From positions 1-14,811 of the forward strand of contig JABDJE010000324.1 in the NCBI GenBank assembly GCA_013002625.1: 14,811 bases of DNA, in the 5' to 3' direction. The stretch comes from Saprospiraceae bacterium. GTDB lineage: Bacteria > Bacteroidota > Bacteroidia > Chitinophagales > Saprospiraceae. The notes beneath the pieces are model-generated. The model had not been told where the DNA came from and did no database searches. It saw only the letters and a list, made by a program, of their open reading frames with translations. The first letter of the stretch is position 1, and each line of letters starts with the position of its first letter. The translations under genes were made by a program, and so were the position numbers. Of the stretch, positions 7,868 through 14,811 are shown piece after piece.

Positions 7868-9005
7868 AGGAAGTAAACAACATATTAATAAAGCATTTGT
7901 AAATAGTTCATGGAAATCTATGTCCAAGCTATTGGATGAAGATCTTCCAACTCCTAAGAACTACGACAAAACCATTATTGGCGTACTAATTATCGCTTTA
8001 ATACTTGCCATAGCTTCAACGACTTATTTAGGCATTAAACTGCACAACCAGACACCGATTGCAGATATTCAAAATGAGCGATTAATTACCAAGACTGTTT
8101 ATAAGGACAATTTTATCTACCCTGAATCTTCAGCTATATTAGCTTCGAGTGCCTACAGGAGCCAGACAACTCAAAAGATTATGGATGAAGAATCTGCCGA
8201 GTTATCGAATCAGGTATATGCTGGTTACAATGCAAAGAATGATATTCAACAGAGTGGACCACAAACTTTGATGCCACATAGTGCATTTTACCTTGAACAA
8301 ATAGAATCACTTCACCCACATGTTGAATTAGAAGCATACGTACCAAGTGCTGGAGAAACCAATGAAGTAGTTATATCTGACAAGAAAAAAACCAAGTCTA
8401 CAAAGTACCATTTGGGCTTACTTGCCTTTACGGCAAATAACACCGACTACACAGGACATGGTATCACTACCGGTGTTGAAATTCCAATTTCAAAAAAATG
8501 GGGCATCAATACTGGTGTCGCCGTAAATTTTGTTTCGCGCGACCATCACTTTTTTCCTTTCTTCGAGAAAGATGTAAGTGATGAATTATTTAAATCCCAC
8601 CAGGAATTAGATTTGAAAGATCAATCCACCTTCTATTCTGGACTTCGCAGCTTCAAACAGATATATATCCCGATTGGCTTAAGCTATAACTTAAACAAGG
8701 CTTTAGGATTTAATACGGGTATGAAATTCCGATACACCTACAGTGAAAAGCTCGATAAAGTATTATTGAATACAGCAAGCAGCAAAATTCCAGTATATCA
8801 GGATGCTGAAAATGTTTTCTTCAATAGGACAAATATTGGATTATACGCCGGCGTTAAATATTCTGTAACCAACAAGGTAAGCTTTGCCTTAGATTCAGAG
8901 TGGGGATTAAGTTCCATCATTAACCGCAACAGTTTTGAATTTCCATCCAACAGAACCAAATACGATTTGAACTTAATTAACTTAAGTACAAATATCACTT
9001 TCTAA
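7857..9005 (+). CDS. Putative dual membrane-spanning anti-sigma factor (cytoplasmic head, inner-membrane helix, outer-membrane barrel)
   Basis: The 382 residues show an unusual topology. Residues 1-39 are a short basic/acidic cytoplasmic head (KSMSKLLDEDLPTPKNYDKT). Residues 40-60 are one clear transmembrane helix (IIGVLIIALILAIASTTYLG). Residues 61-180 are a polar, low-complexity periplasmic linker. From about 183 to the C-terminal TF, the chain is alternating amphipathic strands typical of an 8-stranded-type outer-membrane barrel: KYHLGLLAFTANN, GITTGVEIPISKKWGINTGV, IYIPIGLSYNL, GFNTGMKFRYTY, IGLYAGVKYSV, LNLINLSTNITF. The gene overlaps the ECF sigma gene by 11 bases. A single chain linking cytoplasm to outer membrane beside a sigma factor matches the class of dual membrane-spanning anti-sigma (Dma) proteins described in Bacteroides. 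I infer that the head binds and holds the sigma factor and that barrel stress releases it. Homology to Dma proteins has not been tested by alignment. Confidence 0.8.
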   Translation: MPVRGSKQHINKAFVNSSWKSMSKLLDEDLPTPKNYDKTIIGVLIIALILAIASTTYLGIKLHNQTPIADIQNERLITKTVYKDNFIYPESSAILASSAYRSQTTQKIMDEESAELSNQVYAGYNAKNDIQQSGPQTLMPHSAFYLEQIESLHPHVELEAYVPSAGETNEVVISDKKKTKSTKYHLGLLAFTANNTDYTGHGITTGVEIPISKKWGINTGVAVNFVSRDHHFFPFFEKDVSDELFKSHQELDLKDQSTFYSGLRSFKQIYIPIGLSYNLNKALGFNTGMKFRYTYSEKLDKVLLNTASSKIPVYQDAENVFFNRTNIGLYAGVKYSVTNKVSFALDSEWGLSSIINRNSFEFPSNRTKYDLNLINLSTNITF

Positions 9006-9019
9006 CTTTCAACCTTCTT

Positions 9020-9739
9020 TTATTTTATTTCAACCTTGGACATGGGTATGCGCGCATACCATAATTCTGCATGTTGCCACTGCCATTCATTATCCAGATC
9101 TATACGATATGAAGGATGCGTAAAAATCGGCGCAATTTTGTTTCCCGTTACACTACCCTTTTCTAGCAAACATTGCGTTCGGATAACATCTACGAGTCCA
9201 TTATGCCAAAACACCTCAGGCAAACTTTGTCGAGGGGCATTATAAGCCTCCTCAATAGACGAAGCAACAAAGGGTTCAATCAAGTCATTTCTTTCCTGCC
9301 ACATTTTAAACGGGTTTTCAGAAGGTACTGAAACGGACCTTACACAATCTACTTCAGGTCTGGATTTAAGTATTTCAATTGCTTGATCGATAAGTCCCTC
9401 AGGACGAAGTGGACAAGTAGGTCTTAAATGGACAACTGCATCATATTCTTCTCCCGCTTTGCCTAATTCATACAAAGCATGCACAAGAACCGGAAAATCC
9501 CGGGTATCATCATCTGCTAGATCTGCAGGTCTCAGGAATGGAATTTCTGAGCCGTACTGCTCAGCAATACTTGCTATATTTTGATCATCTGTAGAACATA
9601 TTGTTCTGTCAATATTTCGTGATTGAGAAGCGGCTGCGATGGAATATGCGATCAATGGATGTCCGTTAAATGGCCGCACATTTTTCATTGGGATAGACTT
9701 GGAGCCTCCTCTGGCAGGTATAACAGCAAGAATTTTCAA
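9020..9739 (-). CDS. neuA: CMP-nonulosonic acid cytidylyltransferase (NeuA-like)
   Basis: This 239-residue protein activates a nonulosonic acid such as N-acetylneuraminate, legionaminate or pseudaminate with CTP to give the CMP-sugar. The N-terminal nucleotide-binding signature IPARGGSKSIPMKN (residues 7-20) is typical of the family. HLRPTCPLR (104-112) corresponds to the usual QPTSPLR. NAPRQSLPEVFWHNG (167-181) and the metal-binding RIDLDNEWQW (212-221) follow. Length is normal for a single-domain enzyme. The start lies 2 bases after the stop of the neuB-like gene, so both are made from one transcript. Sequence motifs alone do not fix which sugar is used. It is convergent with the anti-sigma gene, with only 14 bases between stops and no hairpin terminator seen there. 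Confidence 0.9.
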   Translation of the reverse strand: MKILAVIPARGGSKSIPMKNVRPFNGHPLIAYSIAAASQSRNIDRTICSTDDQNIASIAEQYGSEIPFLRPADLADDDTRDFPVLVHALYELGKAGEEYDAVVHLRPTCPLRPEGLIDQAIEILKSRPEVDCVRSVSVPSENPFKMWQERNDLIEPFVASSIEEAYNAPRQSLPEVFWHNGLVDVIRTQCLLEKGSVTGNKIAPIFTHPSYRIDLDNEWQWQHAELWYARIPMSKVEIK

Positions 9740-9741
9740 GA

Positions 9742-10635
9742 TTATTTTATCATTGGATTTTTAGATGGAAATCGTCTTAATTTTTTCATTGATGACAATT
9801 CGCTATCATAGATCTTCTTCCTGCCATCGCCAATAGCTTTCTCAAATGCCCTGATATCTCTTACCAACCTTTGCATACCAACGGGCTCTACCGATGCCGA
9901 CTGATCAGAACCCCACATAGCTCGATCTAAGGTGAAATGTCGTTCAATAAAACAAGCACCCAACACACGGGCAGAAACCGTAGTTGATAATCCTGTCTCA
10001 TGTCCGGAATAACCAATTGGAATATCCGGATATTTTGCCTTGAGCACATGAATCATTTTCAGGTTTAATTCTTCAAGCGGGCAAGGATAAGCAGAAGTTG
10101 AATGCGCAATGCATAGATTGCGCTTATCCAGTTTTTCTACTGCATCTTCAATATCCTCCATCGTTGACATTCCAGTCGAAATAATTAATGGCTTAGCTGT
10201 TGCCTGCATTTTAGACAACAACGCTATATCGGTTAGACTTGCAGATGCTGCTTTGTACATCGGCGGGTTGAATGCTTCGATGAAGTCAACCGAGGAATTA
10301 TCCCAGCAAGAAGCAAACCATACGATATCCAGCGATTTACAATAGTCATTGATCTCAGCAAACTGTTCAAAATCAAATTCCATTTTATGACGATACGCGA
10401 TATAGCTTAATCTCCCCCATGGCGTATCCCTTTCAACATCCCATTGACTCCGTGGAACGCATGATTCAGGATTTCTTTTTTGAAATTTTACTGCATCACA
10501 TCCAGCTTCTTTGGCAGCCTTGATCATTTTCTTAGCCAATTCAAGATCACCGTTATGGTTAATTCCGATTTCTGCTATAATAAATGCAGGTAGATTATCA
10601 CCAATCACAATATTGTTATATGCTATTTCAGCCAT
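9742..10635 (-). CDS. neuB: Nonulosonic acid synthase (NeuB-like), short form without SAF domain
   Basis: This enzyme class condenses phosphoenolpyruvate with an N-acyl hexosamine such as ManNAc to make a nine-carbon sialic-acid-like sugar. Family motifs run the full TIM barrel: IAEIGINHNGD (20-30), AVKFQKR (48-54), YRHKMEF (81-87), MYKAAS (126-131), IISTGMST (151-158), IAHSTSAYPCP (176-186), IGYSGHE (207-213), and FIERHFTLDRAMWGSDQSAS (229-248). The protein is 297 residues and ends soon after the barrel (FPSKNPMIK). Classical NeuB has about 345 residues with a C-terminal SAF (antifreeze-like) domain, which is absent here. Short forms exist among environmental NeuB-like proteins, so this need not be a broken gene. 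The 2-base gap to neuA supports one pathway. The substrate is unknown: no NeuC-type epimerase, legionaminate or pseudaminate precursor gene is present in the window. Confidence 0.9.
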   Translation of the reverse strand: MAEIAYNNIVIGDNLPAFIIAEIGINHNGDLELAKKMIKAAKEAGCDAVKFQKRNPESCVPRSQWDVERDTPWGRLSYIAYRHKMEFDFEQFAEINDYCKSLDIVWFASCWDNSSVDFIEAFNPPMYKAASASLTDIALLSKMQATAKPLIISTGMSTMEDIEDAVEKLDKRNLCIAHSTSAYPCPLEELNLKMIHVLKAKYPDIPIGYSGHETGLSTTVSARVLGACFIERHFTLDRAMWGSDQSASVEPVGMQRLVRDIRAFEKAIGDGRKKIYDSELSSMKKLRRFPSKNPMIK

Positions 10636-10712
10636 TGTTCAAATGTACCTATTATTAACGAAGCTTGTTGGGATTACATTATATGACCCACTGCACAAGA
10701 TTCAAGCCATAA

Positions 10713-13679
10713 TTACAAATTCATCATCGATACAGGCCTGTCAAATGCTTTCCATAAGTTCAATTTATCCAGATTTATGCGAAAGCTGATTCGATCATAA
10801 AATGCTGATCCAGAGTACCCTAAATCGAGGTTCGATGAATAAAATAGTGGCAGGTATATACCAATTACATCTGAAAGTTCATAAGCAATTCCCCCACTCC
10901 AATAAAACTCAGTACTTAAAGCAGATGCTGACACTTCTTTTGTGCTGACCCATGCCCCATCAATAAAAGGTGTAATGTTAAGTTTATTCAAAACCCCCGG
11001 AATATCAATTTTGAAATTGAATGCAAGGGCCCAATCATTACTTCCTCCGATGTTATAGGAAAGGTCCTGAGCTGTTTTAAACCCACCCTCATTCAGTAAC
11101 AATTGTCTCGACCAGATTCCAGACTGATTGTTTCGCGCAAAATAGATTTGATCGTATCGGTAATCTGTATATCCCTGAGCTGTTAATGCGAAGGAACCTC
11201 TTGTGAAACCATCATTGTAACTTGCGGCTTCCCTCCGACTGTTTAGAATGAAATAAGTCCCGAAGATGCGCATATTCAGGAATGCATCCTTCGCAATTGT
11301 TATCCGACGATCATACTCTATTGAAGCCTTCAAGTAATGCTCTTGATTTCTCAATGCGTTACTATATTGTTCATATTCAAGTCGGATTAATGTCTTGATT
11401 AAGCTTAATCTTCTCAATTTGTCATCACTGAATTTAAGCTCATGAACAGTAGATCTATTTGTAAATCTGTCTACAAATTGACCTTCCTGACTTTGGTATT
11501 CAAGATCCAGAATATGAGCTCGATATTCTATAGATCTGTTGTGGTCTAAAGACCTGTCAAAATGTAAACTGACAGATGGAACAAGCTTATTATATTCTAA
11601 AAAATCACTGATACCTTTTGTATAACTATAACTTCTTCCATTAAGACCTAAAGTCAATTTTCTTATTCCACTATTTTGAAATAAAAAATCTTTTTCCAAT
11701 CCGAAAAAACCAACCAACTCCTCGGTTTCGTATCCTATGGAAGGTTGAAGTATATACCTGAAGTGTTTACCAGGCAGAATGTCATTATAAATTGCGGCTC
11801 CAAGCATCCACCCGTCATAAGCATTTGCAGTAATGAGAGGCAGCCAATTAGTCGCCTTATATCGACTATCATTTATCTTATAATAGAAATTCAACTTTGG
11901 AATCTGTCGATGCGAACCTTTAAAAAACCAGTGATTATTATGTCTATTTATATCAAGAAAAGGCAATTCCCCATTAATTGAAATTCGACCCACATCATTT
12001 TGTGGCATACTTTTAAAGCAGTATTCCTGCTTACCACTGCCTTTAATCCAGGTATATTTAATCAATGAGTCCCTTGCGTCAAATACATCCAACCTTACTG
12101 GCATTTGAATGTTTTCATCCAAGTAAACTTCAACGGTAATATCATTGCCATTTTGATCAACGCCCAATATTTTATGGTTGTATTTTGCATTATCAATCAA
12201 GATGGATTTAAAAAACCAATCCAAATCCTGTCCTGAAACTTCTTCAAAAACATGTTCAACATCTTGAGGGTCAGGGTGCTTAAATTGCCATTCCTTATAG
12301 TAGCGTTGAACGCATTGTCGAAATAATTCCTCTCCCAGATAAGATTCCAGATAACCTAAGCTCCATGCAGCTTCTTCATAATTACCGCAAGCGTAGTTGA
12401 GTACATCTGCATCCTCTGAAGCAGTGCTGATTGGTAAATCCCAATTTGTAGCCTGTAATCCTGCCACAAGCATCTGAGGACCACTTAACTCGTGATCATG
12501 CTGCGTAAGCTTAGATGGCTTCGCGTCATCAAAGACCGGTGTACTATAGTAAAGATCGTTGTATTTGTGATCATAAAATGAATTAAAACCCTCGTCCAAC
12601 CAGGGATACTTACGCTCATTAGAAGATAATACTCCATAGAACCAGTTATGACCAATTTCATGCGCGATAATATGATCAAAATGTTGTGCCTTCCCGTCAT
12701 TGCTCAAAATTGTGATCATGGGATATTCCATTCCTCCGCCTGATAATCCGCCATCATCTACCAATGATACCTGTGGAAAAGGATAAGCCCCGACTTCATC
12801 ATTGTAGAAGCGCATGCTCCGTTCCAGGAAATTTAATCCTTCAGACCAATTATCCAGACTGTCGACAACATAGATATTGAGATCCACTTCACGCTCTCCC
12901 AATGTAATTGTCCTTGATTCATGTTGAAAAGTAGCAGAAGTAAACCAGGCAAAATCTGTTACATTGTCTGCACGTAGTTTTAAAATCTTCCGTTTTTCGG
13001 TCTCCGTTTCACCTTCTACAATTCCCGTATGCGCGACCACAAAATCTTTGGGCACGGAAATTTCAATATCGTAATCTCCAAAGTTGTAATAATATTCACC
13101 TAGATCAAGATATGTCATTGGATGCCAGCCCTCATCATCATACATAGCCACCTTGGGGTACCACTGTGTAAAGCGATAAATATTATTAAGGAGGCCTCCT
13201 CTTGATAAAGCTTTAGGTATTTTGACAACGAACTCCACATTCAGAGTTAATGTTTCACCTGTAGAAATAGCTGTTGGTAATGCGATTTTAAAATAATCAA
13301 CCGGAACCGCTTTGACATATTCATATAACTTATCATCATCTCGTGCTCCATCGATCCTAATATCCAATTTTTCATACCCTCCCAAATCACTTATTGAGGC
13401 AAAGTGAAAATCAGTGTCTAGCATCATTAGTCTCTGCTCAGCAAAGGCACTTGATTTGTCTCCCAAAGCATTCCAGAACGTATGAATGTATAGCTCATTT
13501 AATTCATAAGGCGCATTATTATAATATATAATTTGCCCCTTACCTGTTAGACGATTTGTGCTAGTATCTAACGCCACCTTAAGCTTGTAGTCTACCTGCT
13601 GCTGAAAATATTCCTGACCATTCAACTTACCAACTGAACCAATCAGGAATACTACACTTATTATTAGAATTTGATACAT
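10713..13679 (-). CDS. M1-family zinc metallopeptidase fused to a C-terminal outer-membrane beta-barrel
   Basis: The protein has 988 residues. A signal peptide (MYQILIISVVFLIGSVGKLNG) is followed by an M1 aminopeptidase-like N-terminal beta domain (about 25-270) and a catalytic domain. The substrate-binding motif is GGGMEYP (314-320), in place of GAMEN, and the zinc site is HEIGH (340-344) with Glu363 in WLDEG, the HExxH-x18-E pattern. The ligands are intact, so it should be active. From about 595 to the end the sequence turns into repeated amphipathic strands with aromatic ends, for example FRYILQPSIGYETEELVGFF, DWALAFNFKI and YDRISFRINL, consistent with a surface-antigen or Omp85-like barrel. 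The peptidase would thus be tethered to the outer membrane; which side it faces is not evident. Similar M1-barrel fusions are known among Bacteroidota genomes. It is the first gene of a possible minus-strand unit with neuB and neuA, but a 77-base gap leaves room for a separate promoter. Confidence 0.9.
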   Translation of the reverse strand: MYQILIISVVFLIGSVGKLNGQEYFQQQVDYKLKVALDTSTNRLTGKGQIIYYNNAPYELNELYIHTFWNALGDKSSAFAEQRLMMLDTDFHFASISDLGGYEKLDIRIDGARDDDKLYEYVKAVPVDYFKIALPTAISTGETLTLNVEFVVKIPKALSRGGLLNNIYRFTQWYPKVAMYDDEGWHPMTYLDLGEYYYNFGDYDIEISVPKDFVVAHTGIVEGETETEKRKILKLRADNVTDFAWFTSATFQHESRTITLGEREVDLNIYVVDSLDNWSEGLNFLERSMRFYNDEVGAYPFPQVSLVDDGGLSGGGMEYPMITILSNDGKAQHFDHIIAHEIGHNWFYGVLSSNERKYPWLDEGFNSFYDHKYNDLYYSTPVFDDAKPSKLTQHDHELSGPQMLVAGLQATNWDLPISTASEDADVLNYACGNYEEAAWSLGYLESYLGEELFRQCVQRYYKEWQFKHPDPQDVEHVFEEVSGQDLDWFFKSILIDNAKYNHKILGVDQNGNDITVEVYLDENIQMPVRLDVFDARDSLIKYTWIKGSGKQEYCFKSMPQNDVGRISINGELPFLDINRHNNHWFFKGSHRQIPKLNFYYKINDSRYKATNWLPLITANAYDGWMLGAAIYNDILPGKHFRYILQPSIGYETEELVGFFGLEKDFLFQNSGIRKLTLGLNGRSYSYTKGISDFLEYNKLVPSVSLHFDRSLDHNRSIEYRAHILDLEYQSQEGQFVDRFTNRSTVHELKFSDDKLRRLSLIKTLIRLEYEQYSNALRNQEHYLKASIEYDRRITIAKDAFLNMRIFGTYFILNSRREAASYNDGFTRGSFALTAQGYTDYRYDQIYFARNNQSGIWSRQLLLNEGGFKTAQDLSYNIGGSNDWALAFNFKIDIPGVLNKLNITPFIDGAWVSTKEVSASALSTEFYWSGGIAYELSDVIGIYLPLFYSSNLDLGYSGSAFYDRISFRINLDKLNLWKAFDRPVSMMNL

Positions 13680-13726
13680 TATTATTTGTTTGAATTACGT
13701 TACATAAGGTGTTCTATAAATAGACT

Positions 13727-14308
13727 ATGAACAAAACGAGCTTTTACTCTTTTATCCTTCTTCTCTTTATTATTGGATGTAAATCTAATAAGAACCAACT
13801 GCTCCAACCTAATTTGGCATCTTCAACTCAAGAAATAAACTACAATTTCCCTTTGGATTGGATTGGTACCTATCAGGGAGATCTTATCATCACCAATAGA
13901 AAATCTGATACTTCAAAAGTTCAAATGACACTTTCGATCGATTATCCCAATCCCGAAGGTTATTATCCATGGATCCTGAAGTATGGAGAAGATGATAAAA
14001 GATATTATGGCCTTGAGGCCATGAATCCAGAATTAGGCCATTACAGGATTGATGAATTCAACAGTATAAAATTAGATGGATTTGTATTTGGAAATCACTT
14101 TATTTCTCGATTTGATGTTATGGGTTCAGATTTAGTAGTGGACTATGAACGCACAATTGAGGGTGTTAATATTTCATTCTATGTGTCACCGACTAAAATA
14201 TTAAATACCACCGGCGGTGAAATACTGGGCAAGGATACAATTCCCAATGTAAACAGTTACGCACCTTCCGCTTACCAATATGCGCGTCTATTCAAAGTAG
14301 AACAGTAG
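13727..14308 (+). CDS. Uncharacterised lipoprotein
   Basis: The protein has 193 residues. It begins with a lipoprotein signal peptide (MNKTSFYSFILLLFIIGC) with Cys18 as the lipidation site, so it should be membrane-anchored in the envelope. The mature part reads as a small all-beta domain: DWIGTYQGDLIITN (about 44-57), WILKYGEDDKRYYGLEAMNP, GHYRIDEFNSIKLDGFVFGN, and a hydrophobic C-terminal part. The GTYQGDL start is reminiscent of NlpE-like or lipocalin-like domains, but the NlpE copper-binding CxxC motif is absent. I do not recognise a function. It is divergent from the M1 peptidase gene across 47 bases that must hold both promoters, and cysQ follows 52 bases downstream on the same strand. 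Confidence 0.85.
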   Translation: MNKTSFYSFILLLFIIGCKSNKNQLLQPNLASSTQEINYNFPLDWIGTYQGDLIITNRKSDTSKVQMTLSIDYPNPEGYYPWILKYGEDDKRYYGLEAMNPELGHYRIDEFNSIKLDGFVFGNHFISRFDVMGSDLVVDYERTIEGVNISFYVSPTKILNTTGGEILGKDTIPNVNSYAPSAYQYARLFKVEQ

Positions 14309-14360
14309 AATTAATTTGTCCTTATATATTCATATAATTGCAGCTTAATTGATTAGAAAT

Positions 14361-14811
14361 ATGACCATAAACGAGATAAATACTATGATCCAGGAAGTTG
14401 TATCCATTGCCCGACAAGCAGGAAATAAGATCATGGAAATATATGAGGATGTGGAGAATTTTAATGTAGAATTGAAGGATGACAAGTCCCCTCTCACGCG
14501 CGCAGACAAGGAAGCAAACGACATTATTTGTAATGGTCTTGATCAGCTGAAGCATAAGCTTCCAATCATATCGGAGGAAAATAAAGAGATTCCGTATGCT
14601 GAAAGAAAGACCTATGATTATATGTGGATGGTAGACCCGCTTGATGGAACAAAGGAATTTATTAAACGCAATGGAGAATTCACTGTCAACATTGCATTGA
14701 TTCACGAAAATGAAAGTATAGCAGGGGTAGTATACGCTCCGGCAAAAGATGAAATGTATTATGCTGTTAGAAGTGAAGGTGCTTACAGAGAACTTGAATC
14801 CGGTCCTCAGC
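14361..14811 (+). CDS. cysQ: 3'(2'),5'-bisphosphate nucleotidase CysQ, 3' end outside window
   Basis: The open frame from ATG 14361 runs 150 codons to the right edge. It is an inositol-monophosphatase-superfamily protein of the CysQ branch, which removes the 3'-phosphate from adenosine 3',5'-bisphosphate made during sulfate assimilation. Visible motifs are the early IARQAGNKIMEIY helix, DDKSPLTRADKEAND with the metal-loop context, IISEE (the metal-binding glutamate pair) and WMVDPLDGTKEFIKRNGEFT, in which DPLDGTKEF is the hallmark metal/phosphate motif. GVVYAPAKDEMYYA follows. Nearly half of the expected 250-270 residues lies outside the window. A second in-frame ATG at 14385 is possible, but the first keeps a normal N-terminus. 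Regulation is not evident. Confidence 0.93.
   Translation, partial: MTINEINTMIQEVVSIARQAGNKIMEIYEDVENFNVELKDDKSPLTRADKEANDIICNGLDQLKHKLPIISEENKEIPYAERKTYDYMWMVDPLDGTKEFIKRNGEFTVNIALIHENESIAGVVYAPAKDEMYYAVRSEGAYRELESGPQ

Noticed and set aside
8970..8990. Palindrome-like ACTTAATTAACTTAAGT near the end of the anti-sigma gene
   Set aside because: It is AT-rich, lies inside coding sequence, and is explained by the codons for NLINLST. No evidence of a regulatory role.
9003..9022. Possible bidirectional terminator between the convergent anti-sigma and neuA genes
   Set aside because: No inverted repeat is visible in the 14-base gap or its edges.
10640..10647. TACATTTG on the minus strand, an exact match to the Bacteroidota -7 element TAnnTTTG, just before neuB
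   Set aside because: It lies 4 bases from the start codon and has no TTG at the -33 distance. It would force a leaderless transcript, so it is not called as a promoter.

Overview
The window looks like chromosomal DNA of an environmental member of the Bacteroidota, most like the Saprospiria/Chitinophagia. The supporting signs are AT-rich coding sequence, a type IX secretion (T9SS) sorting tail on one protein, a TonB-dependent receptor, two short-lipobox lipoproteins, a Bacteroidota-style ECF sigma factor with a membrane partner, an M1 peptidase joined to an outer-membrane barrel, and few Shine-Dalgarno sites. The placement is inferred from gene families; there is no rRNA or tRNA in the window.

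Layout. (1) Bases 1-2677, minus strand: a large secreted BNR/sortilin-type beta-propeller protein, cut by the left edge. (2) Bases 2678-2946: a divergent intergenic region holding a clear cobalamin riboswitch. It is followed by a hairpin whose loop is the Shine-Dalgarno sequence of the next gene. (3) Bases 2947-7056, plus strand: a tightly packed three-gene unit of a BtuB-like TonB-dependent receptor, a DUF4465 protein with a T9SS tail, and an M19 dipeptidase lipoprotein. The spacings are 4 bases and then an ATGA overlap. I read it as a B12-controlled cobamide uptake operon with an unexpected peptidase. (4) Bases 7325-9005, plus strand: an ECF sigma factor overlapping a protein with a short cytoplasmic head, one inner-membrane helix, a periplasmic linker and a predicted outer-membrane barrel. 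This is the architecture of dual membrane-spanning anti-sigma factors. (5) Bases 13679-9020, minus strand: an M1 metallopeptidase/outer-membrane barrel fusion, then NeuB-like and NeuA-like genes for making and CMP-activating a nonulosonic (sialic-acid-like) sugar. (6) Bases 13727-14811, plus strand: an uncharacterised lipoprotein, then the first 150 codons of cysQ, cut by the right edge.

The most interesting parts are the riboswitch with its proposed L5-L13 kissing loop on the Shine-Dalgarno sequence, the DUF4465-T9SS and M19 genes under the same B12 control, and the trans-envelope anti-sigma pair. No transposon, CRISPR array, tRNA, rRNA or phage gene was seen. No intergenic gap exceeds 270 bases.
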